Source: Paracentrotus lividus
Taxonomy: Eukaryota > Echinodermata > Echinoidea > Camarodonta > Echinidae
DNA: 64,000 nucleotides
NCBI GenBank assembly: GCA_940671915.1
Contig: CALNVZ010003434.1
Span: forward strand, 19,188,995-19,252,994
Direction: 5' to 3'
In this document: piece after piece, positions 1 through 9,720 of the stretch
Layout: each line of letters starts with the position of its first letter
Position numbering within the stretch: the first letter of the stretch is position 1
Translations under genes and position numbers: made by a program
Notes under the pieces: model-generated
What the model saw: the letters and a program-made list of their open reading frames with translations, nothing else
Told to the model about the DNA's origin: nothing
The model's database searches: none

Positions 1-116
1 AATTTTTTATTGATCACGGAATGAGGCAAGTCTTGTGCATCACGAACCACCTTGCTATATTCACAGGTCAAATCTCTCCTTGACAATGATCGTCTTTTGA
101 ATGTTTGTTTCATAAG

Positions 117-262
117 GTTTGGTAGAGTGCTACGTCAAGGCCAGTAGGATACGTGACGCCATCACAACCTTCACTAACTCAGTCAAAGTCCTTGGTAACA
201 ATCCTCGTACAATCACCTTCTTAGCTTCTCTGCTGGCCAGAGATAGGCTATCAATGGATAAG
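117..262 (+). CDS. ANAPC7: ANAPC7 internal exon (TPR region), partial gene
   Basis: Internal exon of anaphase-promoting complex subunit 7, a TPR scaffold protein of the APC/C ubiquitin ligase. It opens after an AG at 115-116 (first two bases complete a Gly codon) and closes at a codon boundary before GTAGGA at 263. The translation includes GLVECYVKASRIRDAI and NNPRTITFLASLL, which match from memory the human ANAPC7 segment around GLIECYLASNSIREAM and NAQTLTLLATV. Upstream exons lie outside the window. The next expected exon, encoding roughly the next 38 residues of the TPR array, is not visible before 2567, where the assembly is disturbed. Identification is by protein similarity; the exact start is fixed only by splice consensus and frame. 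Confidence 0.85.
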
Positions 263-815
263 GTAGGATTGCATGCATTTACGATTCTTGCATCGCAATG
301 CAAGATGAGATAGAATTCTAGTACAATCAGCTGATTTCAGCGTGCGATCATATTTTAAGCGTTAGTGAGGATTTACTTTTGCTTGTTTTCATTACGTGGA
401 GCAGTTTAAAACATGACACTCTTTTGATTAAAATGAATCGGTAACTTCTAAAAACAAGTGCAAAAGGACTGGTAAACAAAATTCTATTGCTCTGATCGTA
501 AAAACAAACTATTGAATGTTCCAGAGCAAATGGAAGTCATATACTATCTTATAATGATGAAAACAAATGAGGGCTAGGCATATGATCATGCACGATTAAA
601 TTTACCACCGCTCTGTCGCGAGTCTCAGTGGAGAGGATGGCCTAGATATCATTTTGACCATATTTTAATGTGTGTCTATAAACATGTACTTTCCATTTTT
701 CAGAGTAATATCCCTAATCTTTTCTAAATTCTTAAAAGTCCCAACAATAAATAATAGTTTTGAGCTAGTTATCATTATTTCTAACTACATCTATTTTCTC
801 TCTTTTTTTTTTTTA
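263..815. other. ANAPC7 intron sequence, no feature recognised
   Basis: AT-rich intronic DNA between two ANAPC7 exons. I see no coding segment here; the TPR exon expected in this interval was looked for and not found. Confidence 0.5.
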
Positions 816-915
816 AATTCTAAAGACAAAGAAAAACTAGAGTGAATCTTCGACCGCGCACGGTCGGAAGGCATGCCTCCGATTGCCACATCGGAAAAAA
901 AAGGCATGCGCATGT
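816..915 (-). repeat. Left arm of inverted duplication around assembly gap
   Basis: About 100 bp that reads as the reverse complement of 2471-2570 with a few single-base indels (for example AGAGTGAA against AGATGAA). The arm even contains the inverted polypyrimidine tract, the AG acceptor and the first four bases of the ANAPC7 exon at 2567. Inclusion of exon-edge sequence argues for a read or assembly inversion rather than a transposon terminus. Confidence 0.7.
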
Positions 916-1084
916 TGAGTATTTACATCCATTTATACCATGACATCTTTGGAGATATTGACCCCAAATCTATTAAAGTTTAGTCATCAGAATGTATTTC
1001 CAACTCAGGAGATGGCTACTGATATGTAATAAAAGGATAAACATGTTTAATTGATCTGTCAAAGGTCCCTTCAGAAATTGCAAC

Positions 1085-1860
1085 TAACGAGTCATTTACA
1101 TAAATAACCAGTGACCTTTGATGTCCTGACCTCAAAATTAATCAGTTCATCTTTCCTCCCACATGACCAAGTTTGAAGTTGATCCATAAAACGGTTCAGA
1201 AGTTACAGCGAGAACGTGCCATTTTCATGTATACATGACGTCTGTGGACCCTTGACCTTTGACTTCATGACCTCAAAATATAATAAATTCATTGTCCCCT
1301 ACCCATATGCACATATGACCCAAGTTTGAAATTTGATCCGTCAAACGGTTTTAGTTTATTTGCGAGAACAAGCCATTTTCATGTACACAATGACCTCTTT
1401 GACCTTTTGACCTCATGACCCCAAAAACTTGATTAAGTCATTGTCCCTCCCATATGTAAATATGATCCAGTTGAAGTTGATCCCTCAAACGGTCTCTTAA
1501 GTTATTCGCTAAGAACGAGAGCCATTTTCACGTACACAATGACCTGTGACCTTTGACCTCATGACCCTCATGACCCTAAAATCTAATAAGTTCATTGCCT
1601 CTCCATAGGCACACATTACCAAGTTTGAAGTTGACCCGTCAAACCGTTTTTAAAGTGTTATGGCTGAGAACGAGCCATTTTCATGCATACAATGACCTCT
1701 GTACTTTGACTTTGCTAATATGACCCCAAAAGTCTAATCAGATCATCTGTCCCTACCATATGTATACAATGATCCAAGTTTGAAAGTGATTCCGTCAAAC
1801 GGTTCTTATAAGTTATCTGCGAGAACGAAAACGGGAAGACGTACGGACGGAACTACGGAA
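1085..1860. repeat. About five diverged ~150-bp tandem units carrying TGACCTTTGACCT
   Basis: Repeated blocks share the order: TGACCTTTGACCTCATGACC, a segment with AAGTTTGAAGTTGATCC, then GTCAAACGGTT, GAGAACGAGCCATTTTCATG and ACAATGACCT. Units begin near 1090, 1250, 1400, 1545 and 1695. Small indels separate the copies. The array runs into an ACGG-rich stretch and the hairpin at 1899-1932, so the whole is probably one end of a repetitive element inserted in the ANAPC7 intron. Confidence 0.75.
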
Positions 1861-1898
1861 TACGGACGTGTACGGACGGACGGCGGACAACCGAAAAC

Positions 1899-1932
1899 AT
1901 AATGCTCCGGCACACCTTCGGTGGCGGAGGCA
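1899..1932. repeat. Hairpin terminus of repeat element
   Basis: ATGCTCCGGCACACC and GGTGGCGGAGGCAT form a near-perfect stem with a short TTC loop, directly after an ACGGACGG-rich tract. The placement suggests the structural end of the repeat at 1085-1860. Confidence 0.6.
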
Positions 1933-2445
1933 TAAAAAGAAGAATGTAGATTATATACATGAATAACAAAAAGAGAGAGTAACTCTCCTGACTTTCAGAG
2001 AGAGATTTCCTGCCAAATGGCCCATTCTTTAAAAATCTCAACCTCTCCCGATTGAGTCTGAATTTCTTAGGTCCGACGCTGTATTATCCTTTTTTTTCTT
2101 CAAAAAAATGGCAAAATCAGTGGCAAAAAAAAATTAAAAAAACACAAAAGAATATCTTAAAAATGCTATCCTGTAGATCTTAAACAACTCCAGTGAATCA
2201 CTTTGATACCAATTATCATTGAAAACAGTCTTGTCAAAGTAGCAAGTGCCATGCCAGAAACACTTTAAAGCTGATTGCATCTGGATACTTTTGTTCTTCA
2301 TTGAGCAATATCGACCATGAGTATTATAGCAGGTAGGTAGTTTGGATCTTGTAGTAGCATTTTGTCAAGAAGAGATTTGCCTGTAAATAAACACCACACA
2401 AATGATTATTATGACCAGATGGAAGGGAAATGAAAAAAAAAAGAA

Positions 2446-2470
2446 NNNNNNNNNNNNNNNNNNNNNNNNN
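2446..2470. other. Assembly gap of exactly 25 N
   Basis: Twenty-five consecutive N. A fixed length identical to the gap at 42663-42687 indicates a placeholder, not a measured gap. The missing ANAPC7 exon may fall here. Confidence 0.95.
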
Positions 2471-2570
2471 ACATGCGCATGCCTTTTTTTTCCGATGTGG
2501 CAATACGGAGGCATGCCTTCCGACCGTGCGCGGTCGAAGATTCATCTAGTTTTTCTTTGTCTTTAGAATT
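2471..2570 (+). repeat. Right arm of inverted duplication
   Basis: Partner of 816-915 in opposite orientation, running from the gap edge to the first bases of the ANAPC7 exon. It contains a 5'-CGACCGTGCGCGGTCG-3' palindromic core. Confidence 0.7.
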
Positions 2571-2683
2571 CGTAAGCAGTTGGAACAGCAAAGTACTAGT
2601 CAACTCCATCAGATGCTAGGTGATTGTCTAGCACTCAACAATGAACCACAAGAAGCACTTGATCAGTACAGTATAGCTCTGAG
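2567..2683 (+). CDS. ANAPC7: ANAPC7 exon near the C-terminus (last TPR)
   Basis: Acceptor CTTTAG at 2561-2566, donor GTAAGC at 2684. The frame gives I-RKQLEQQSTSQLHQ then MLGDCLALNNEPQEALDQYS and IAL, equivalent to the human ANAPC7 stretch around RILGDFLVAVNEYQEAMDQYSIAL that forms the last TPR helix pair. The exon starts with the third base of a split codon and ends with AG, which the T at the start of the next exon completes as Ser. Confidence is high for identity. The gene model between this exon and 117-262 is broken, because one exon is absent beside the N gap. Confidence 0.88.
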
Positions 2684-3243
2684 GTAAGCATTAATTTGTT
2701 GTCCCTGTTGAAAATTGTCGACCCTGGGGGAGGGGGTGTTTCACCAAGTCGTACATGAAGTTTTTCAATAAACTTACGTTGTAAGGAGACACGGTTACAC
2801 CAGAGTTATAGTTTAAACATTTAATAGCCCTTCTCATGTACAATACAACTCAACGGTCAGGAGATCCATATATATCTACCTTCCACATCTATGAACACTA
2901 CTTTATCATATACTAAGAAAGATCCTTGCACAGCACAAGAGTGAGAGGCCAAGGTAGACACGTGGAGTATAATAATATAATTTATGAGCGCCCTTCTGGT
3001 GTGGGCATGTCTCCAAGACTACAAATGATTGGTAAAGATTGGGCTAAATGATTGAGGAAGTGCTTAGTGTAGCACACAAGAACATGTTCATTCGTTTGTA
3101 ACTTCATTCGTAACTTACGAACGACTTTGTGAAACACCACCCTTGAAACAGTGATGTCATCCTCATTCACAATTTTTTGTCATAATCTGATGAAAGGCAG
3201 GATGTAAGAATCGTGTGATATTTTGCCAAATCTTCAACAATCT
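2684..3243. other. ANAPC7 intron, nothing recognised
   Basis: AT-rich intron. A short run at 3095-3130 has repeated TTCGTAACTT-like words but no clear repeat structure. Confidence 0.4.
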
Positions 3244-3300
3244 TCAGCCAACAGTCTGGAGGCAATGACATTTGATAATATGAATGCAATTAGGAAGAGA
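3244..3300 (+). pseudogene. Partial decayed copy of ANAPC7 penultimate exon (copy 1)
   Basis: Reads N-SLEAMTFDNMNAIRK in one frame, the same segment as NDSLGAMALDNMDAIKK in the copy at 3366 and NSDSLEATAEDDMDAIE in the copy at 4000. The 5' part of the exon is missing. It is followed by intron-like sequence that leads into the acceptor of copy 2, so the duplicated unit comprises exon plus flanking intron. Confidence 0.6.
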
Positions 3301-3365
3301 CATATTCTTTGTTTTTGACACAATTTAATCAGTATAACAATTGTGTTTTGATCAATTCTTTTCAG

Positions 3366-3475
3366 TATGGATCCAAACAATGACAAGGCCATACAGGGGA
3401 TGCACCAAATGACAGTCTGGGAGCTATGGCATTGGACAATATGGATGCCATAAAGAAAAGTCTAATCATTCTCTC
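3366..3475 (+). pseudogene. Second copy of ANAPC7 penultimate exon, frameshifted
   Basis: Good acceptor TTCTTTTCAG, then T-ATGGATCCAAACAATGAC encoding (S)MDPNNDKAIQGMHQM, the conserved ANAPC7 segment after the last TPR. The frame then breaks: NDSLGAMALDNMDAIKK lies in another frame, because sequence equivalent to the KVENS coding region is lost. No usable donor is evident before the mariner element at 3501. It could be a decayed duplicate exon or, given local indels elsewhere, a consensus error in a real alternative exon. Confidence 0.65.
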
Positions 3476-3500
3476 TTTTGTTTGCCAATATTTTGATAAG

Positions 3501-3999
3501 TACAGTGCATCCCAGAAAAAATGTATAACCAACTTTGAGGGCCTCATGTAAGGAATTCATAAATCATGTGACCATATTTCTTATCTCATGTTAAAGAGTA
3601 ACTCATACTCTATTCAATGATACCAAAGTTATGTCTGTGCTGTCACGAATGACCGAGTATTCATACTTTTAAAATATTGTCGAAGTGCATTGTAACCAAG
3701 TTTGGGTTATTTGGGTTTAGTAATTTCAAATACCATTCAAGCTCCAACTCCTTCATCGAGATGCCCCAAAGAGAAAAAAGCGCACAAGGAGTGAGATCAG
3801 GGGATCTTGGATGCCATCGTTATTGTGATGAGCGCAATTATGCGATTTCCAAACACCTCTCAAAATCGATCTCGAAACTGCTACACTCCGGGGTGCAGGG
3901 GCACCATCTTGAGCCCAGAACAAGTTCTGAATACACCACAGGGTTGTCTCTCAAAGTTCTGATCATATATAATAATTAAATTTTGATCTATTCTTTTAG
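3501..3999 (-). mobile_element. Mariner-type transposon relic inside ANAPC7
   Basis: The left end shows TA then CAGTGCATCCCAGAAAAAA, the terminal sequence also seen at 6456 and 60379. On the minus strand around 3745-3800 a decayed transposase reads PRSPDLTPCALFSLWG, close to the PRSPDLTPCDFFLWG block typical of one IS630/Tc1/mariner group, with substitutions. The right terminus is not recognisable. The relic separates exon copies 2 and 3. Confidence 0.65.
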
Positions 4000-4161
4000 T
4001 ATGGATCCAAACAATGACAAGGCTCTTCAGGAATGCAGAAAGTGGAGAATAGCGACAGTCTGGAGGCAACAGCAGAAGACGACATGGATGCGATAGAGAG
4101 AGCGGAGAGGATGTAGGAGAGTATGAAAACAGCGACCTGAGGATCATGGGTAGACAATGAG
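4000..4161 (+). CDS. ANAPC7: ANAPC7 penultimate exon (third, best-preserved copy)
   Basis: Acceptor TTCTTTTAG, donor GTAAGC after CAATGAG. The exon begins (S)MDPNNDKALQ; after a one-base shift it continues MQKVENSDSLEATAEDDM and DAIE, then in a third frame ESGEDVGEYENSDLR, and finally SWVDNE up to the donor. This order matches the acidic C-terminal tail of ANAPC7 (human tail ends ADQEQWFGMQ). At least two or three single-base indels are needed to keep one frame, which I attribute to consensus errors because the surrounding 0-4.2 kb shows the same kind of noise. A genuinely decayed copy is the alternative. Confidence 0.65.
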
Positions 4162-4902
4162 GTAAGCCACTAATGACTTTAGCATGTTAAGGGTCAAAAA
4201 GAAATTAGAAGAACATGAATCATAATACAAAACGTATTACAGTAAAAAAGACCACAAAGTGGAGTACCGTTCATGGTCAAACACGCTATACGTGAATTTA
4301 TTTAAATACACCACTCTTGGTGCAGCGTACTGAATTTGCAATGCTGAAGATCATGATGGTCATAAAATTTATATTAAAAAAAAAAAACTTTCAAAACGGA
4401 CCTTTTTTGGCATTTAATTTTCCTCATAATCAAGATGCATATATTAATGACCAGAAATTGGTACCATGATCACAACCTTCTTTTCTCTCTATATTATCCC
4501 TGTTTTGTAATTGGATTTTGTATCATAATTCATGTTCCTGTTAAAATTTTATAATTGACCATGAACACACCCCATGTGTGTAACTGATAAGAAGATTACA
4601 GTCCTTTCATGTTATAATTATTTTCCTTTAAATTTATATTTCAGATGTATTCAAAGTTTCTCCATGCTTTATTATGTGTTCAGGATTATGAGATTTTATT
4701 TAAAAGAAATGGACTGAATTTACTATCGGGAACCTGGCATTAAAGTGAGAGAATTCGTGAAACAGTTTAGGGATATTGGGAAATGTTTAAAGTAGTTTTA
4801 ATGCTTAATATTCAAATAGTTATTTACTAGGCAGACTTTGTCCGAATTATATGTTTTTGATAATGAATTGTATTAAATAATAAAATTGTCTCTTCTTTGC
4901 AG
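4162..4902. other. Last ANAPC7 intron, nothing recognised
   Basis: AT-rich intron with homopolymer A at 4376-4387. No coding segment or clear repeat. Confidence 0.45.
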
Positions 4903-4914
4903 TGGCTAAGCTGA
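4903..4914 (+). CDS. ANAPC7: Probable ANAPC7 terminal coding exon (W-L-S-stop)
   Basis: After the acceptor TTCTTTGCAG the sequence reads TGG CTA AGC TGA. Joined to ...VDNE from the previous exon in phase 0 it would give VDNEWLS, comparable in place to the human end QEQWFGMQ. The tiny coding length makes this tentative; the splice acceptor and position are the evidence. Confidence 0.45.
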   Translation, partial: WLS

Positions 4915-5939
4915 TGAGACTTCTCCTATTCATTCAGTCACACAAGTAGAGGGATTATGATGATGACATCATTAAAAGCCAACATTGGGAATGCTCATCA
5001 TGGAGACCATATGACAGTCGCATATATGACAAAGACTAATTTAGCGATCAACGTATTCAGGATTATGAAAGAGGGTGTCTAATTAAACTCCGATTTATTG
5101 TGAGATGACACCTAAAAGTTTGCATTACATGTGGACTCTGCAGTCAATCTTTTCCAAGTCAAAGCTATTTCTTCAAACCCAGCAAATTTGACTTAAGTTG
5201 ATCGTACATGTAATAGCTTTTCAAACCTAAAGTATTTCACCTCGCAAATACTGTTCAGTCCGTGTGAATATTATTAGGTCCTGCAGCCTCTTGCATAAAA
5301 CCTGGATTTGACAAAACTCTAACTTACCAAAATCATTTAATGCAACTTTGCCCATAATAAAAGACACTCATTGCATTTTGCTTCTAAGAGCTGCAATCAT
5401 ATGCAAAATAGTGCTTTAATTTGGGGAGTTGAGTTTAATTTTGGGACTTGTTATTTATCTAGGCACTTTATGCCAGAGGACTCAAGGCCTGTTATTTTTT
5501 ACATTCCTAATTCTCAGAATCTCTTCTATTAAATGAGTCGTGTTGGTGATAACTGTAGAAAAGCTTTTGACAATTGGCTGGAACAATATTATGGAAGTGA
5601 ACCAATGGCGATATTACACAATTTTCAAAACAATGATGTTGACTCTTGAAACTTAACCCAAGGGGTGTATCATTCAGAAATCACAAAATACTTAACAGTC
5701 ATAAGTCAAACTCACTAAGTAGCATAATTGTCTAGTAAGACAAAGGTATTGTCAAGATGTCTTTTCTTTATATTAAATTGTTTTTAACCCTTCAGAAGTT
5801 GAATATTTTCCAAGTCAAAGCTCTATCTTCAGTCTTAACACATTGACTGTATTATTTTTCATTGCAGGACACAATCGTTTATTCTACAGTCCACTCCTAT
5901 TAAACAAATCTTGGTATACTGTCATTTTGTCCACACCCT
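4915..5939 (+). other. Presumed ANAPC7 3' UTR and downstream DNA
   Basis: AT-rich sequence without coding signal. AATAAA-type hexamers occur (for example AATAAAAG near 5358), but none can be assigned as the real polyadenylation site. Confidence 0.35.
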
Positions 5940-6320
5940 CTTTGACTAATAATGCCTGTTTGGGGTCATCCTTCAGGATCTAATGCCATTCAATCTACAA
6001 CTAGTTTGTCTAAAATTTACCTTTTGGTCTAATTTCCTCTTGGCCTATTAAATATTGTGTCAAATTCCCATTTCATCTAATGTCCGCTTGGTCTAACAAC
6101 ACTCAGTCAATTCCTGTAAAAAAAAACTAATTATGGACCAAATGTCCATTTGGTAATTAAATAAAAATGAAATTAGATGAATTGGCTATTTGACAATTAG
6201 GCCAAGTGAGAATTAGACCAAAAGGAAATTAGAGCAGTTGGGTTTAGCCCATGTGGTATTAGACAATGAGAAAATTGGACTAACTGCTTTTAGACCAAGT
6301 GGATATAAACTGAATGATTG
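5940..6320. repeat. Foldback repeat built from 'ggtctaattt' words
   Basis: The first half repeats TTGGTCTAATTTCC-like words; the second half repeats the complement (AATTAGACCAAAAGG). The block can fold on itself. A related block is at 7060-7450, on the far side of the MITE at 6456-6994. Confidence 0.6.
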
Positions 6321-6455
6321 TGTATGTTTGGAATGTACAATTGGTGAATTGCAACATTATGTATTTCATTTAAGCAGGAGTCGATTTTAAACTATTGAAA
6401 GTAATAGTCACATAGTTCACATTCTTTCAGGAACACAGAAGCAATGTTCTTAATA

Positions 6456-6994
6456 CAGTGCTGTGCGTCCAAAATAAAGGTAAACTAACTTTGAGAGCCT
6501 CATATCGAAATTGTATAACTTTTGTGTCATTAATTTTTACATCATGACAAAGCGTAACTCATATTCTATCCAGTGATACCAAAATTATACCTGTACTGTC
6601 ATGGATGACCAAGCACTTGAGTTTTTAAAAACTTTGGTCGAAAATACATTATTCCAATTTTTTTTAGAAGCAACCTGCTTTCTGATCTTTCTTTCATTGT
6701 TTGAGGTCAGCCTTTCTCAGTCCATTCATAAGGGACAAAGGATTACTTGGCCTATTGAAATGCAATGGTTGCTTTTGCCCAAACTTGATACATTTCAAAA
6801 TTAATCCTTGTTTTTTTTAAAGACCAAGTGCTCAGTCGTCAGTCACAGCATAGGTATAAATTAGGTATAATTGGATAGAATATGAGTTACTCTTTATCAT
6901 GAAATAAATATCAAAGTCACATACTGTAAGCTACAAAATTTTAATATGCTCAGGCTTTCATAGTTGGGTTTACTTTTTTCTCTGGGACGCACTG
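6456..6994. mobile_element. Mariner-like MITE with TA target site
   Basis: Starts CAGTG..TGCGTCC..AAAATAAAGGTAAAC and ends GTTTACTTTTTTCTCTGGGACGCACTG, inverted termini flanked by TA at 6454-6455 and 6995-6996. The internal sequence shares CTCATATTCTATCCAGTGATACC with the mariner relic at 3501, so both belong to one family. Confidence 0.8.
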
Positions 6995-7059
6995 TATAGC
7001 ATGCTATGTCAGTTCTAAATCCAAGGAATTGCTCAAAACTCTATATACACTCTACATGT

Positions 7060-7450
7060 ACCTAAAAAAAAAGGTTTATATCCCCTTGGTCTAACAACAG
7101 TTGGTCTAATTCTCTGACTATCTAATAACACATGGGCTAAACCAATTGGTCAACGATTTAATCTAATTTCCCCTTGGTCTTATTCATACTTTGTCAAATT
7201 CCCTATTTGTATTAATAGTCAAATTGTTTAATTGCATTTTCGTCCAATTCCCAAATGAATATATGGTCTATTACAAGTTTGTTACAGTAATAAACCAAGT
7301 GGTGTGAATCAAAGTTAACAATACATGAAATGGACATTAGACGATATGGGAATTAGACCAAAAAGTAATTAGACAAATTGGTTTTAGACAAAATAGAATA
7401 AGACCTTCGGGATGAGACCGAAAATTGGCATTAGTCAAAGTGTGTTTAGA
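7060..7450. repeat. Second 'ggtctaa' foldback block
   Basis: Same word composition and half-and-half inverted arrangement as 5940-6320 (for example CCCCTTGGTCTAAC, then AATTAGACCAAAAAG). Confidence 0.55.
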
Positions 7451-7984
7451 CTACATTGTAAGTGGCAATTTACCATTCCATATCCAAGAAACTGCAGGAG
7501 TTGCCCGAAACAACATGCGCTAACGATTGTGGCCATGGCAGTATGATACATGTACATTGGAGGAAACAATTATTCTATTACCTCAGCCCTGTAACATACT
7601 GAGTTAAAACCAATTGCAATTGATAGTGGCCTATCAGGATGCACACTTTGCATAAAAATCTCAATCTGAGCCAATCATAATGGTGGTTCAAGTTTGCAAT
7701 TACTATTAATTAGTTATGTTACAGGGCACTGTACTTAATTTTGGAATGAATTATGCTCAAGAAATGTAAACTATAGTATGTATAAATGTAAATTGTAGAA
7801 AACATGTAACTAAAGATGAAATAAATACCAAAAAAAATAAATGTACAAGTATCGTTTGTTTCCTGAGATATTTTATTTTATTTTTTTAATTACTGCAAAC
7901 AAGTTTTGAATGGCAAGGTTGCATGTTTAAACATCATTAGATTACAAATCTGTTATAAAATGTGGTCTATTGTCTTCCAATACT
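7451..7984. other. Intergenic DNA between ANAPC7 and CUTA
   Basis: No coding signal. AATAAA-like hexamers near 7818-7840 could serve either convergent gene. Confidence 0.35.
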
Positions 7985-8755
7985 ATCAATTATTTCAGTA
8001 CTTTTTTTATAAGAGAGTTTAAAAGGCAAATACCATCACTTCTTTTAAAAAGTGACTTTGAGATTACATCAGATATAACAGGCAAGCATGATTGATCCCT
8101 GGATAAATAAATTAAACAGAATTTGGCAATCAATACAAATAGAAAAATAAGGTATCAAAATCAATCAACCAAATACCATCCCTCCTTTTGAAGAGAATGA
8201 GACTTTGAGAATTCATGCAGGTAACAGATTGATTCCTGGATAAATTAAACACACTTTGCATAAATGCAATCAGTACAGATAGAAACAAAAGTTGTCAAAA
8301 TAAATCAACCAATACAATTCAAATTATTTCAGTAAAACTATTTCATATTGAGAGCGTTCAAAGGCAAATACCACCTCCTTCTGTAGAGAAAGTGACTTTA
8401 AGAATACATGAGATATAACAATCAATCAACCAATACAATTCAAATTATTTCAGTACAACTATTTCATATTAAGAGCGTTCAAAGGCAAATACCACCTCCT
8501 TCTGTAGTGAAAGTGACTTTAAGAATACATGAGATATAACAGGCAAGCAAGATTGATCCCAGGATAAATGAATTAAACACAATTTGGCAATCGGCACAAA
8601 TAAAAACAAAAGTATAAAAATCAAATGACCAATACAATTCAAATTATTTCATAAGAATGTTCAAAAGACAAATGCCATCCCTCCTTTTGGAGAGAAAGTT
8701 ACTTTGAGAATATATCAGATATAACAGGCAAGCAAGATTGATGAAAAAACAGACA
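7985..8755. repeat. About five tandem ~150-bp units
   Basis: Repeated blocks carry AAATTATTTCAGTA, GGCAAATACCA, AGTGACTTTGAGAATACAT and AGATATAACAGGCAAGCAAG, then AATTTGGCAATC. The last complete units, around 8330-8730, are the most alike. The array lies just downstream of the CUTA stop codon, so it may be transcribed in the CUTA 3' UTR. Confidence 0.75.
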
Positions 8756-8940
8756 TGTCAAAGTAAAGACATTTTTTTGAGATTTTTTTTTTTTTCAATG
8801 TTAAAATTTTTTGTGTATATGCTGTTATACCATAGAAAGTAAAAGGAATTGAAATTCGATGAAAAATTAGAATTTTTATTTTTTGGGATATAGATGCTTC
8901 ACCATGTAATATGTATTCAGAGTCCAGATAATACTATATC

Positions 8941-9196
8941 TTACTCTGGAACAGTTTTCAATACCCACTTCAAATAGGGAAGATTTCCATTTTCAATGGG
9001 CAGGCTTATTACCTCTGCCACATCATAGGGATGATTCTTTCGCACAAACTCTGACAGTTCATTGACCTTTGATCTTCTAGTCTTGATCATTAAAAGCAAT
9101 TCTTGGTCTTTCTCGATCTTTCCTTCCCACTCGTAGACAGACGTTAATCCAGGGATGATGTTGACACAAGCCGCTAATTTCTGCTGAACGATGTCT
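8941..9196 (-). CDS. CUTA: CUTA exon 2: CutA1 core and C-terminus
   Basis: Encodes the second part of CutA1, a small trimeric protein of the divalent-cation-tolerance family; animal forms are reported to associate with acetylcholinesterase anchoring. The acceptor (TTCTTTTTGACAG read on the minus strand) gives exon start A-GAC at 9196; the stop TAA is at 8941-8943. Family signatures are clear: [53 protein letters not shown]. The HPY-[DE]-VAEV block and the YEW motif are hallmarks of CutA1. Its first base completes the Ser codon begun by exon 1 (TC|A). The combined protein is about 143 residues, usual for CutA1 with an N-terminal extension. Confidence 0.95.
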
Positions 9197-9429
9197 CTGT
9201 CAAAAAGAAAGAAAGTGGAAAAATGAAATGAAACAATATTCTGTGTAAAATTTAGTAACCATATTCGTGCATAAAAATACAGACATTTAATGTACCACAC
9301 CAAGAATACATTAATATTTGTTACTATGACCTATCGGAACAGCTAATGACAGTTCCATTACTGGCGGTAATACTGTCTGGTATAGGCTAAATGTAATGAT
9401 TATATTTGTGGGTATTACATAAATATGCT

Positions 9430-9720
9430 TATCACCGAGGCGCAGGATTCGCACCCCGGGGGCCCGACGTGAATTTGGCGCCCCTGTTTACTTTTCAAAA
9501 TATGGCGCCCCCACCCCCTCCCTCCCCCCCCCCCCCCCCCGCCCCCCCCCCGCCAGACAAACATAGGCCTACGGCTTAAATGTATGTTGAAGGATTTTGA
9601 ATAATAATTTTTTTTTTTTTTTTTCTTTTTTTTTTTTTTAAATACTTGCCAATGGTGAGTTCACGGAAAGAATTTCTAGGTATATGATATACCGCTATAG
9701 ATAAAAATACGAATATTTCT
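9430..9720. repeat. Start of large repeat block in CUTA intron (C-rich and T-rich runs)
   Basis: GGGGGCCCGACGTGAATTTGGCGCCCC, followed by C homopolymers at 9520-9552 and T homopolymers at 9608-9640. 'ggcgcccc' words here link it to the array at 11400-12480. A similar GGGGGCCGGGCCGTAAAG near 12725 may be the opposite end. Confidence 0.5.

Noticed and set aside
8941-9303. CUTA frame starting upstream at 9303
   Set aside because: The first ~35 residues are intronic; the acceptor at 9197-9198 and exon 1 at 14488-14663 give the correct CutA1 sequence.
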